Below are positions 25,957 to 35,546 of a DNA stretch of 64,000 nt, in pieces. A program made the translations under genes and the position numbers. Positions within the stretch are counted from its first letter, which is position 1; each line of letters starts with the position of its first letter. The stretch spans positions 1 through 64,000 of the forward strand of contig NZ_BDCF01000029.1 in NCBI RefSeq assembly GCF_001613365.1, given 5' to 3'. Source of the stretch: Nocardia xishanensis NBRC 101358. GTDB lineage: Bacteria; Actinomycetota; Actinomycetes; Mycobacteriales; Mycobacteriaceae. Under the pieces are notes generated by a model that was not told the origin of the DNA, did not search any database, and was given only the letters and a program-made list of their open reading frames with translations.

Positions 25957-27411
25957 ATGGAGTCCACGGCGATCGAGCCGCAACTGTGCCGCGTCTCGGT
26001 GATCGGCGGCAATACCCAGGTGGATGTGGTGCTGCCCGCCAATGTTCCGATCGCGAATTTCATCCCGGACGTGGTGGCGCTCATCGCTTCTCGCAATCCG
26101 GACCTGTCCGAGCACGAGGACAACGGGCCGCTCGCCGCCCAGCACTGGACCCTGGCCATGCCCGGCCAGACGGCGATCGATCCGGAACGCACGCTGACCG
26201 AGGCCGAGGTGTTCGACGGCGACCTGCTGGTGCTGCGCGCGGTGGATTCGGTCGAGTCGCCACCGCTGTTCGATGATGTGATCGACGCGGTCGCCCGGCT
26301 GACCGACGATTCCTTCCGCGGCTGGTCGGGCGAATCGGCGGGCCGAGCCGGGATGGCGGGCGCTATCGCGGCGGTGGTCGGCATGTGTTTCCTGCTGTTG
26401 TTCGCCGCGGCCCGCGGCTGGGGAGTCCTGGCCGGATCGGCGGGTATCGGCATCGGTGTGCTCGTCCTGGTCGGCGCCGGTTTGGTCGCCAGGAAATACA
26501 CGGCCACCGCACCCGCCACCGTGCTGGCCTTATGTGGTCTGCTCCTGTCGGGAAGTGGTGCGGCGGCATTCGTGCCGGGCCGCCCTGGCTCGCCGCATCT
26601 GCTGCTCGGTTGTGCCGCCACCCTGCTGCTCGCGGTGATAACGATGCGGGCGATCCCGGTACGCTCGACGATGTTCACCGGTGTCATCACGATCGCGGCG
26701 TTGGGCACCGCCGCCGCGGGCATGGTGACGATCTGGGGTGTCGCACCGTTGAAGATCGCGGCGGGGATCATCGTCGTCGCGTTGCTCGGCATCACTCTCG
26801 CCCCGCGGATCGCGGTCGCGGCCGCGCGGCTGCCGGTGCCGCCGGTGCCGACCGCGGGCGGAGTCATCGACCCGCGTGATCACGAACCGCGTCCGACCAT
26901 CGAAGGCATCGGCGCGATCGGCGCGACCGCCCTCCCCTCGGCGGTCGGCCTCAGCGCACGGGCCCGGCTGGCCAACGACTTCCAGTCCGGGATGATCTTC
27001 GGCATCGTCGCGGTCGCCGTGCTCGCGACGATCGTCACCGTCGCCTCGGCGACCGACCATCGCTGGCAGTGCGCGGCGCTCGCCGCCTCGGTCGGTGTCG
27101 TACTCGCCAGGCGGGGCAGGGCTTTCGCCGACCTGACGCAGGCGGCGGTGTTGGTGGCCGGTGGCTGCGCGGCCCTGATCGTGCCCATCGTGCTGTGGGG
27201 TGTGCGGGTGCCCGAATTGGCCCTGCCCGCCGCGGGTGCGCTGCTGTTCGTCGCGGGGCTGGCCATGCTGATCGGGGTGGCCGGGCCGAACATGGAAGTG
27301 TCACCGGTCGTGCAGCGAGCAGGCGAGATCGTCGAATACGCGCTGATCTGCTTCATCGGTCCGCTCGTTTTCTGGATTCTCGATATCTACGCCATCGCCC
27401 GCAATGCGTGA
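25957..27411 (+). CDS. eccD: ESX type VII secretion integral membrane protein EccD
   Basis: A 484-residue protein. Residues 1-90 form the ubiquitin-like YukD domain (LCRVSVIGGNTQVDVVLPAN; ERTLTEAEVFDGDLLVLR). The rest holds about eleven membrane helices, beginning MAGAIAAVVGMCFLLLFAAA and ending EYALICFIGPLVFWILDIYA. EccD forms the bulk of the membrane channel in the ESX complex. ATG 25957 was chosen at the family N-terminus. The 3' end overlaps mycP by 8 nt, so translation is coupled. Glycine/alanine-rich helices are normal for the family. Confidence 0.93.
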   Translation: MESTAIEPQLCRVSVIGGNTQVDVVLPANVPIANFIPDVVALIASRNPDLSEHEDNGPLAAQHWTLAMPGQTAIDPERTLTEAEVFDGDLLVLRAVDSVESPPLFDDVIDAVARLTDDSFRGWSGESAGRAGMAGAIAAVVGMCFLLLFAAARGWGVLAGSAGIGIGVLVLVGAGLVARKYTATAPATVLALCGLLLSGSGAAAFVPGRPGSPHLLLGCAATLLLAVITMRAIPVRSTMFTGVITIAALGTAAAGMVTIWGVAPLKIAAGIIVVALLGITLAPRIAVAAARLPVPPVPTAGGVIDPRDHEPRPTIEGIGAIGATALPSAVGLSARARLANDFQSGMIFGIVAVAVLATIVTVASATDHRWQCAALAASVGVVLARRGRAFADLTQAAVLVAGGCAALIVPIVLWGVRVPELALPAAGALLFVAGLAMLIGVAGPNMEVSPVVQRAGEIVEYALICFIGPLVFWILDIYAIARNA

Positions 27412-28798
27412 GTACGTAGTGAGCCGGTCGGCCATCGTCGTCGCCTTGACGATGACACTGGCGATAGCGCCCGCCTGCGACGCGCTCGGTGTGCCGCCGC
27501 CGATGATCGATCCTGGAGCGCTGGTCACGGACGCACCGGTCGCACCGCCGATTCCGTCGGAGCAGCGGCTGCTGTGCTCGCAACCGATCTGGACCGGGCC
27601 CGCGCCAGTCGGCATACCCGCGGTGCAGAAGATTCTCCGGCTCGAGCACGCCTGGCAGTTCAGCCGGGGCGAGGGACAGACCGTCGCGGTGATCGACACC
27701 GGCGTCAGCCCGCATCCGCGGCTGTCGGTACAGCCGGGCGGTGACTATGTCTCCGATTCCGACGGCACCGCCGACTGCGACGGGCACGGCACCCTGGTCG
27801 CCGGTATCATCGCCGCTCGGCCCGCACCCGATGGCAGCGACGGCTTCTCCGGTGTGGCGCCCGAGGCCTCGATCCTCACCATTCGCCAGACCAGCCTTGC
27901 CTACCAAGCCAAGAACAGCTACCGCTCCGACGATACGAGTGGGATGTCGGCGGGCGGCTACGGCACCGTCGACACACTCGCCAGTGCGGTGGTACACGCG
28001 GTCGATCGTGGCGCCACGGTCATCAATCTCTCCGCGGTCTCGTGCAGGCCGGCCGGTACCGACGCGGTGGACGGCGCGCTCGGCGCCGCGCTGCGATACG
28101 CCTACGACCGCAACGTAGTCGTGGTCGCGGCGGCGGGCAATCTGCAACAGCAGGGTGCGTGCAAGAGCCAGAACGGCACTGCCGGGTGGGATGCGGTCAG
28201 TACGATCGCGACGCCCGCTTGGTTCGCCCCGTATGTCCTGTCGGTGGCGTCGGTGGAGCCCGACGGATCACCATCGGCCTTCACCCTGTATGGGCCGTGG
28301 GTTTCCGTCGCCGCGCCGGGCAGCAATCTCATGTCGCTGGACAGCAATCCGGGCGGAACGGGGCTGGTCAACGGCACCCCGCAGGCCGATGGCCAGGTGG
28401 CGCCGGTGAACGGCACCAGCTTCGCCACCGCGTATGTCTCGGGCTTGGTCGCCCTCGTGCGCGCCCGCTTCCCCGAGCTCTCCGCCCAGCAGGTGATGGA
28501 CCGCATCATCCGCACCGCGCATGCCCCTGGCAGCGGCCACGACGCTCGCATCGGGGCCGGCCTTATCGACCCGGTCGCCGCGCTCACCGCGGTAGTGCCG
28601 CCCGCCTCGGATGGTGATCCGGCGCAAGGCATTCCGATAGCGGGCCCGACGTCACCGGCGTTCGTGAGCCCGTGGCCGCGCCGCATCGGCATCGCGGGCG
28701 CGGTGAGCTGCCTGACGCTGCTGGCGATCGTGCTCGTCATGTCCATGCCGTTCCGGCGCGAACAGCGCAAGCCCCTCGTGTTACCGGGCGACGACTAA
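27404..28798 (+). CDS. mycP: Mycosin subtilisin-like protease MycP
   Basis: A 464-residue membrane-anchored serine protease of the ESX system. An N-terminal signal (SAIVVALTMTLAIAPACDA) is followed by the subtilisin domain with catalytic triad Asp98 (AVIDTGVS), His128 (DGHGTLVAG) and Ser339 (NGTSFATAYVSG). A C-terminal membrane helix (IGIAGAVSCLTLLAIVLVMS) anchors it. Mycosins cap and stabilise the secretion membrane complex and can process substrates. It overlaps eccD by 8 nt and precedes eccC by 15 nt, so the three form an operon. Confidence 0.94.
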   Translation: MREYVVSRSAIVVALTMTLAIAPACDALGVPPPMIDPGALVTDAPVAPPIPSEQRLLCSQPIWTGPAPVGIPAVQKILRLEHAWQFSRGEGQTVAVIDTGVSPHPRLSVQPGGDYVSDSDGTADCDGHGTLVAGIIAARPAPDGSDGFSGVAPEASILTIRQTSLAYQAKNSYRSDDTSGMSAGGYGTVDTLASAVVHAVDRGATVINLSAVSCRPAGTDAVDGALGAALRYAYDRNVVVVAAAGNLQQQGACKSQNGTAGWDAVSTIATPAWFAPYVLSVASVEPDGSPSAFTLYGPWVSVAAPGSNLMSLDSNPGGTGLVNGTPQADGQVAPVNGTSFATAYVSGLVALVRARFPELSAQQVMDRIIRTAHAPGSGHDARIGAGLIDPVAALTAVVPPASDGDPAQGIPIAGPTSPAFVSPWPRRIGIAGAVSCLTLLAIVLVMSMPFRREQRKPLVLPGDD

Positions 28799-28813
28799 CC
28801 GAAGGAATTGCCG

Positions 28814-31800
28814 ATGGGCACAAAGGGTTTCATCCGACTGGCGAGGATCGCACCGCCACGGCCGCCAGGCGGCGAAGTAATTCTCAACGCACCGCCGGAG
28901 ATCACCGCGCCGATCCCGGCACCGCTGTGGCAGCGGCTGCTTCCGGTGGTGATGGTGGTCGCCATGGTGGGCATGATGGGTTTGATGTTCACCATGGGCG
29001 GCCGGTCCATGTTCACCAACCCGCTCACCATGATGTTCCCGATGATGATGCTGATGTCGATGGTCGGCATGTTCGCCAGCCGCACCGGCGGCGGCGGGAA
29101 GAAGGCCGCCGAGCTGAACGAGGAACGCAAGGACTACTTCCGCTACCTCGACCAGCTGCGCCGCGATGTCCGCAATACCGGCACCGCCCAGCGCGAGGCG
29201 CTGTTCTGGAGCCATCCACACCCGATCGACCTGCACGCGCTGATCGGCACCCGCAGGATGTGGGAACGCAGGCCGAGCGACCCCGACTTCGCGCACGTCC
29301 GGATCGGCATCGGCAGCCATCGCCTCGCCACCAAACTGGTCCGGCCCGAAACCGTTCCGCTGGAGGATCTGGAACCGGTGGCGACGGTGGCGCTGCGCCG
29401 CTTCGTCCGCACGCACTCGGTGGTGCACGGCCTGCCGACCGCCATCTCGCTGCGCGCGTTCCCCGCGGTGAACGTGGAGGGGCCGCGCGAGCACGGCCGC
29501 GCACTGGTCCGATCGATGCTGATGGAGCTGGCCACCTTTCACGGTCCGGACAGCATGATCTTCGCGATCGTCACCGCCGACCTCGACGCCGAGGCGTGGA
29601 GCTGGACCAAGTGGCTACCGCACCTGCAGCATCCACGCGATACCGACCGGATCGGGTCGGCGCGCATGCTCTACGAGTCGCTGTCGGAACTGGAGACCTC
29701 GCTGTCGGAGGACCTGCTCGAACGTGGCCGGTTCCTGCGTAACGCGCCGGTGACGCCGGGCAGGCTACACCTGGTCGTGGTGATCGACGACGGTTACGTC
29801 AGCGGTTCCGAGCGCACCATCAGCGATGCCGGGCTCGACTCGGTGACCGTGCTCGACATGACCGCGCCACAGACCGGCCTCGCGGTCCGGCGTGGTTTGC
29901 AGCTGGTGGTCGAGGAAGCGGTGATCGGCGCCAGGACCGGCGGTTCCGTGGAGAACTTCGCCGGACCCGACCGAGTGAGCCTGGCGGTCGCCGCCACCTT
30001 CGCCCGCGGTGTGGCGCGCTACCGGATCGCCACCAGCGCGCAGGTCGTCGACCTCGGTGCGGAGACGAACACCGACCCAGGTCTGATGGCGATGCTCGGC
30101 GTCGCCGACGCGGCGACCCTCGACCCGGACGCGGTGTGGCGGCCGAGGTCGGCCCGCGAGCGGCTGCGCGTGCCGATCGGCGTCACCCCGGACGGCACTC
30201 GAGTCGAGATCGACATCAAGGAATCCGCCGAGAACGGCATGGGCCCGCACGGGTTGTGCATCGGTGCGACGGGTTCGGGCAAGTCGGAGTTCCTGCGCAC
30301 CCTGGTGCTGTCGATGGTGACCACCCATTCCCCCGATCTGTTGAACCTGGTGCTGGTCGACTTCAAGGGTGGCGCGACGTTTCTCGGACTCGACCCGCTG
30401 CCGCACGTGTCCGCGGTGATCACCAACCTCGAGGAAGAGCTCTCGATGGTGGACCGCATGCGGGACGCGCTGGCCGGCGAACTGACCCGCAGGCAGGAAC
30501 TGCTGCGTGCGGCTGGCAACTTCGCCAATGTCACCGAGTACGAGAAGGCCCGCGCCGGCGGCGCACCGCTCGACCCGCTGCCCGCGCTGTTCATCATCGT
30601 CGACGAGTTCTCCGAATTGCTCTCGCAGAAACCAGATTTCGCGGAGCTGTTCGTGATGATCGGACGCCTCGGCCGCTCTCTGCGGGTACATCTGCTGCTC
30701 GCGTCGCAGCGGTTGGAGGAGAACCGGCTGCGCGGCCTCGACTCACACCTGTCGTATCGGATCGGCCTTCGCACCTTCTCGGCGGGCGAATCCCGGCAGG
30801 TGCTCGGCATCACCGACGCCTACCACCTGCCCGCCCAGCCCGGCGCCGGCTATTTGAAGAGCGATTCATCGGATCCGTTGCGGTTCAACACGACCTATGT
30901 GTCGGGGCCGTACGTGCCGCCGGTCGCGGGCCGGACTACGGGTCCGGCGGTCGCGGCCGGGGTGGTCGACCTGTTCACCGCCGCCGCTGTCGCGCGCGTC
31001 GAATCGAACACGGAGGAGCGAGAGCAGCAACCGATTCCGGTGGAGCTGCCCGATCTCAGCGAACTCCTCGGTGAGACACCGCCCGCCGCACCCGAACGGT
31101 CACTGCTACAAGTGGTGGTGGACCGGCTCACCGGGCACGGCAGGCCGGCGCACCAGGTGTGGCTGCCGCCGCTCGATATCTCACCCACCGTGGATATGAT
31201 GCTGCCCGAACAAGATTGGCGTTCGGAAGCCAACCAGAACGGCAATCTGTGGTTGCCGATCGGCATCGTCGACAAGCCGTACGAGCAGAAGCGGGAGGTG
31301 CTCGCCATCGATCTGGCGGGCGCCCAGGGCAATGTCGCGGTGGTCGGTGGACCGCAGTCGGGCAAGTCGACCACGCTGCGCACCATCATCCTCTCGGCCG
31401 CCGCCACACACACCCCCGAACAGGTGCAGTTCTACTGCCTCGACTTCGGCGGCGGCACCCTGGCCGCGCTCAACGGACTGCCGCACGTCGGTTCGGCGGC
31501 CGGGCGGCTGGAAGGCGACCGGGTCCGGCGCACCGTCGCCGAACTCAGCGTGCTGCTGCGCAAGCGGGAGGCCCGCTTCCTGGAACTCGGCGTGGAGAAC
31601 ATGCGCGATTTCCGCAAGCTGAAGGCCGAATTGGCGCAGCTGCCCGCCGAGGAGCGGGCAACCCGGCCGCTCGCCGCCGACGCGTACGGTGATGTGTTCC
31701 TGGTGATCGACGGCTGGGCCGCCTTCCGGGAGGAGTTCGACCTGATCGAGGGCCAGGTGCTCGCCCTGGCCGCCCGCGGGCTGTCGTATGGAATCCATGT

Positions 31801-32857
31801 CGTGCTCGGCGCGAACCGGTGGGCCGAGATCCGGCCCAATGTGAAGGATCAGATCGGGACCAGGATCGAGCTGCGCCTCGGCGATCCGTCGGACTCCGAG
31901 ATGGATCGCCGTGCGGCGGTGAACGTACCGATCAACCGTCCGGGCCGCGGCATGACCAGCGACAAGCTGCACATGCTCATCGCCCTCCCCCGCCTGGACA
32001 CCGACGTGAACCCGGACACTCTCTCCGACGGAATCGCCACCGCGAAGGCCGAACTCGCCGAGTTCTACGGCGACCGGCAGGCGCCCGGGGTGCGGATGCT
32101 GCCCGGCGAACTCGACCGCGACCAGGTGCTGGCCACCGCGCGCGGACTGGACATACGCCTGGACAGCAAGCGGGTGCTGATCGGGCTGAGCGAATCGGAG
32201 CTGGCGCCGGTGGTGCTCGACTTCGAGGAGTCGCCACACCTGCTGGTGTTCGCCGACGTGGGCTGCGGCAAGACCACACTCCTGCGCAACATCGCGCAGG
32301 GCATCGTGGAGAACTCACACCCCAACGAGGCGCGGGTGATCCTGGTCGACTACCGCCGCACCATGCTCGGCGCGATCGACGGCCCGCACCTGGCCGGGTA
32401 CTCCACGTCGGCGCAGACCTCGGTACCCACGTTGAAAGAGGTCGCCGGATTCGTCTCCCAGCGCCTGCCCGGCGCCGACATCACCCCCGCACAGCTGCGT
32501 GAGCGCAGTTGGTGGACGGGGCCCGAGGTGTACGTGATCGTCGACGACTACGACATGGTGGCGTCGAACAATCCGCTGCTACCGCTGATGGATCTGCTGC
32601 CGCAGGCCAGGGACATCGGTCTGCACGTGATCATCGCCCGCCGCTCCGGTGGCGCGGCCCGCGCGCTCTACGATCCCGTGCTCGGCCCGATGAAGGACAT
32701 GTCGGTGGACGGCATCCTGATGAGCACTCCGAAGGACGAGGGCGTACTGCTCGGCGATGTGCGCCCGGCCCAGTATCCGCCCGGGCGTGGCCTGCTGGTG
32801 TCGCGCACGCGGGGGCGGGACCTCATCCAGGTCTGCCATCTGCCCGCCCCCAGCTGA
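28814..32857 (+). CDS. eccC: ESX type VII secretion motor ATPase EccC (fused EccCa-EccCb)
   Basis: A 1347-residue motor protein that recognises and drives ESX substrates. Two membrane helices near residues 35-90 are followed by three FtsK/SpoIIIE ATPase domains. Their Walker A motifs are GATGSGKSE at 484-492, GPQSGKST near 846-853 and DVGCGKTT at 1148-1155. Walker B-like stretches IIVDEFSELL, LVIDGWA and VIVDDYD follow them in turn. All three P-loops look intact. ATG 28814 follows GAAGGA; a TTG 6 nt upstream is less likely. It ends 16 nt before the convergent substrate operon. Confidence 0.94.
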   Translation: MGTKGFIRLARIAPPRPPGGEVILNAPPEITAPIPAPLWQRLLPVVMVVAMVGMMGLMFTMGGRSMFTNPLTMMFPMMMLMSMVGMFASRTGGGGKKAAELNEERKDYFRYLDQLRRDVRNTGTAQREALFWSHPHPIDLHALIGTRRMWERRPSDPDFAHVRIGIGSHRLATKLVRPETVPLEDLEPVATVALRRFVRTHSVVHGLPTAISLRAFPAVNVEGPREHGRALVRSMLMELATFHGPDSMIFAIVTADLDAEAWSWTKWLPHLQHPRDTDRIGSARMLYESLSELETSLSEDLLERGRFLRNAPVTPGRLHLVVVIDDGYVSGSERTISDAGLDSVTVLDMTAPQTGLAVRRGLQLVVEEAVIGARTGGSVENFAGPDRVSLAVAATFARGVARYRIATSAQVVDLGAETNTDPGLMAMLGVADAATLDPDAVWRPRSARERLRVPIGVTPDGTRVEIDIKESAENGMGPHGLCIGATGSGKSEFLRTLVLSMVTTHSPDLLNLVLVDFKGGATFLGLDPLPHVSAVITNLEEELSMVDRMRDALAGELTRRQELLRAAGNFANVTEYEKARAGGAPLDPLPALFIIVDEFSELLSQKPDFAELFVMIGRLGRSLRVHLLLASQRLEENRLRGLDSHLSYRIGLRTFSAGESRQVLGITDAYHLPAQPGAGYLKSDSSDPLRFNTTYVSGPYVPPVAGRTTGPAVAAGVVDLFTAAAVARVESNTEEREQQPIPVELPDLSELLGETPPAAPERSLLQVVVDRLTGHGRPAHQVWLPPLDISPTVDMMLPEQDWRSEANQNGNLWLPIGIVDKPYEQKREVLAIDLAGAQGNVAVVGGPQSGKSTTLRTIILSAAATHTPEQVQFYCLDFGGGTLAALNGLPHVGSAAGRLEGDRVRRTVAELSVLLRKREARFLELGVENMRDFRKLKAELAQLPAEERATRPLAADAYGDVFLVIDGWAAFREEFDLIEGQVLALAARGLSYGIHVVLGANRWAEIRPNVKDQIGTRIELRLGDPSDSEMDRRAAVNVPINRPGRGMTSDKLHMLIALPRLDTDVNPDTLSDGIATAKAELAEFYGDRQAPGVRMLPGELDRDQVLATARGLDIRLDSKRVLIGLSESELAPVVLDFEESPHLLVFADVGCGKTTLLRNIAQGIVENSHPNEARVILVDYRRTMLGAIDGPHLAGYSTSAQTSVPTLKEVAGFVSQRLPGADITPAQLRERSWWTGPEVYVIVDDYDMVASNNPLLPLMDLLPQARDIGLHVIIARRSGGAARALYDPVLGPMKDMSVDGILMSTPKDEGVLLGDVRPAQYPPGRGLLVSRTRGRDLIQVCHLPAPS

Positions 32858-32873
32858 CGGGATAGGCCGGGCC

Positions 32874-33284
32874 TCAGGAGAAAGCGGCGGTGGCGTTCGC
32901 TTCGGCGCTGTCGAGATCGCCTGCGGCCCTGCGCATTCCGTGTGCGAATGCCGAGAGAGTGTGCGCCAGGTCGAAACCGCCCTGTAGCAGACCGACGCTG
33001 AGTTTCACGTAACCGGAATCGCCATCGGCGAACTGCTTGCCGTACGAGTCGGTGCCCCACGACGGGCTGTCACCGCTGCCCGCGGTGACGACGGCTTCGG
33101 ATTGCGGGGCACTTCCGTTGCACTGCACCGAGATCGGATCGCCGAGCAGAGTGAGGGTATCGGAGAGGACCCGCACCGCTCGACCGACCGCATCGGCCAC
33201 ACTGTCCATCACCACCGCGGCGGAATGCAGGTCCGCTGTCGACTCGACCGCTATGCCCTGCTGCATGCGAACAACTGTTGTCAT
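32874..33284 (-). CDS. Small EspC/WXG100-like ESX-associated protein
   Basis: A 136-residue protein predicted to be mostly helical, with a WGTDSYGKQFADGDSGYVK segment near residues 76-94 flanked by long helices (GLLQGGFDLAHTLSAFAHGM). This layout is that of EspC-type or WXG100-related actinobacterial proteins: helix, W-G-D/F-A turn, helix. Such proteins are secreted with, or act as partners for, larger ESX substrates. It is the last gene of the leftward operon, 93 nt after the CpnT-like gene. It could instead be an immunity protein, but the secreted-partner reading fits the sequence better. Confidence 0.6.
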   Translation of the reverse strand: MTTVVRMQQGIAVESTADLHSAAVVMDSVADAVGRAVRVLSDTLTLLGDPISVQCNGSAPQSEAVVTAGSGDSPSWGTDSYGKQFADGDSGYVKLSVGLLQGGFDLAHTLSAFAHGMRRAAGDLDSAEANATAAFS

Positions 33285-33377
33285 GACAGTCGTCGAGGAC
33301 AGTACGTGCGGGCAACCAGGGCTGAAACACTGTGCGAATGGTGGGTTTCGGCAAGCGAGCCGCCAAGGCCCGCCCGG

Positions 33378-35537
33378 CTATCGCGTGCATTCCGGATCTT
33401 CTGCATCCTCTGGCCCCTCCGGATCTTCCGGGTGCTCGGTATCCGCGGGTTCCGCGGAGTTGTCGAGGTACGGCGGTAGTCCCCACGCACTCGGATCGGG
33501 TGCCGCGGGCGCGGTGTACGGTGCGATCTCCGGCTGGTGGTACCGCTCGAGTTTGGGGCGAGTCTTGGCGCGCAGGTCGGTGCCCTTGGCCTGGTAGTGG
33601 TCCGTTCCCGGTCCGCCGCTGCCGTACTCCTTGCCCACCTGCTCGCTGCGTAGCAAAGCCCGCTGCCACCAGCTGTGCTCCGTGCCGATCGGGCGCACCG
33701 TCGGCTTGGCCTCGGCATCGGCTCCGCGGTTGATCACATCCGGATCGACCCGCACCATGCGCAGGTCGTCGGCGCGGAGCTGATAGAGATCGGCCCTGCG
33801 CTGCGATTCGTCTGCGCGAGATTGGAATTCGTCGGCCCGGCGCTGGTGTGCGTCGGCCCGCAGACGTGCGGCGGCCTGCTCGAACTCGGCGCTCGCGAGC
33901 TCGACGCGGGCGCGGGCGACCTGTAGTTCGGCTCGATCTATACGCCGCGGATCGGGGGTGTCGGTCGCGCGCAGGGCTTCCAGGCGGGATTCCGCGGTGC
34001 GCAGCTGCCGTTGTGCCTGTTCGGTGTGCGTCCGCGCCGCCACGGCGGCGTTGTCCTCCGTTGTCGCCCTTACCTGTTGCATGGTGGCCCGCCGCTGGAC
34101 GGCATCGGCGCCCGTCTGCGCGCGATCGGCGCTCAGCTGGGCCGCATCGGCCCGATCCTGCATGGCTTGGGCTCGGTCGGCCATACGGGACGCCCACCGC
34201 GGCTGACGGTCGGCTGATTCCGTCCCGTCCGGCGCCCCGAGTGCGCGGGCCCGCGGCTGATTCTCGATGTGTTCGGGAGGCTGAGCTTGTAATTGGGGCT
34301 GGGCAGCGCGCACCTGCCGGTGGTATTCGCGCAAGTTGGCCGCGTCCTGGCGATCGAGTTCGCGCAGCCTGCGCTGATGTCGCGGCGTCGACTCGACCGA
34401 CCGGTCGACTGAAGGCCGCGCTACCGGCGCAGGCCGCTCGATGGGCCGGTCGGTCACCGATCCACCGACGGCCGCGGCCCGGCTGGCCGGGAGGTACACA
34501 TTCCCTTCGGCGTCGAGCTGGAAGTGCCGGAGGAAACCGGTGCGCGCCGCGCTTCCCGGCGTGCGATTCAGGTGGAACAGACCGCGGGCGCCACCTGCCA
34601 CCGCGCCACGGAACGCGCCACCCGACGCACCGAGGCCGAAACCGCTCGCGGTGAACGCCCCCTGCCAGTCGCCGCTGTTCATCGCGGTGGCCATCGAACC
34701 GCCGATCGTACCGACCGCACCGGCGAACGCACCGATCGCGGCACCCCGGCCGACGTCCGCCGCACGACCGAGGCGGTTGGTGAGCCTGCCGATCGAGGCG
34801 TCGAAACCGATGCCGCCCCAGTGCGCGGCCGGTCGGCCGAAAAGGCCACCGGCAAACGACGCTCCGAACGAGAGCAGTGCCTGGTTGCCGTTGAATCCGC
34901 GCCGGGTACCCGCGGCTACTTGACCGCCCTGAATGGTCGCGTCCACCAGCACCGATTGCCCGCCCGACACAGCGCCTTTCACCGCATAGGTAGCCAGGTT
35001 CTTCACCACCAGCTTGGTCCACGCCTGCTGCCCGACGGTGCCGAAGGCCCGCAATATCATCTGCTCGATCCGAGTGATCACCAGATCCTCGACCCGCCGC
35101 AGCGCCGACCTGGTACCGGCGACGGCAGCGGCCTCCACGGCGGGAGCGGTCGGCGGGAACATCCACGCCCAGATGATCTCCGCGGCCAGCAGCACGTAGG
35201 AGACGATCATCGTCAGCTTCGCCGCCTGCACGGTTGTGCCGAAATCGAACGCGGCACTGCCGAGTTCGTCGTAACTGGAAGCCAGCGCGGCAAGCGAGCT
35301 GTCGCCGTCGAGCAGATCGGTGAACAGGGCCGAGATGGTCTCGGCACCCGCGCCGTCCCGGTAGGCGCCGCCGGCTCGCCGCCGCACCTGTGTCAGCGGA
35401 TCGACTTGCGCGGCAATCGCTTTCGCCGCCTGAATCCAGGCATCACCGATGGCGAAGAGGAGGTCCTCGTTCCCTTCGGGAAGGTCGACGCCGACCAGCC
35501 AGCCGAGCCACTTCAGATCCTGCGGGATCTCGATCAT
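33378..35537 (-). CDS. CpnT-like WXG100-domain protein without a recognisable toxin domain
   Basis: A 719-residue protein. The N-terminus (WLGWLVGVDLPEGNEDLLF) is the WXG100-like export domain found in CpnT-type outer-membrane-channel toxins. A hydrophobic segment (LTMIVSYVLLAAEIIWAWMF, about 108-127) follows, then a glycine-rich region (FGASFAGGLFG) to about 310. Residues 440-610 form a long charged coiled coil made of near-repeats of RADE/RADA type. The tail has conserved-looking PGTDHYQAKGTDL and a proline/acidic end (EDPEGPEDAEDPE). No catalytic domain was recognised. It starts 9 nt after the giant gene's stop and shares the giant's N-terminal architecture, so it is probably its paralogue and possibly its co-secreted carrier or adaptor. 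Confidence 0.7.
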   Translation of the reverse strand: MIEIPQDLKWLGWLVGVDLPEGNEDLLFAIGDAWIQAAKAIAAQVDPLTQVRRRAGGAYRDGAGAETISALFTDLLDGDSSLAALASSYDELGSAAFDFGTTVQAAKLTMIVSYVLLAAEIIWAWMFPPTAPAVEAAAVAGTRSALRRVEDLVITRIEQMILRAFGTVGQQAWTKLVVKNLATYAVKGAVSGGQSVLVDATIQGGQVAAGTRRGFNGNQALLSFGASFAGGLFGRPAAHWGGIGFDASIGRLTNRLGRAADVGRGAAIGAFAGAVGTIGGSMATAMNSGDWQGAFTASGFGLGASGGAFRGAVAGGARGLFHLNRTPGSAARTGFLRHFQLDAEGNVYLPASRAAAVGGSVTDRPIERPAPVARPSVDRSVESTPRHQRRLRELDRQDAANLREYHRQVRAAQPQLQAQPPEHIENQPRARALGAPDGTESADRQPRWASRMADRAQAMQDRADAAQLSADRAQTGADAVQRRATMQQVRATTEDNAAVAARTHTEQAQRQLRTAESRLEALRATDTPDPRRIDRAELQVARARVELASAEFEQAAARLRADAHQRRADEFQSRADESQRRADLYQLRADDLRMVRVDPDVINRGADAEAKPTVRPIGTEHSWWQRALLRSEQVGKEYGSGGPGTDHYQAKGTDLRAKTRPKLERYHQPEIAPYTAPAAPDPSAWGLPPYLDNSAEPADTEHPEDPEGPEDAEDPECTR

Positions 35538-35546
35538 CGAGACGCG

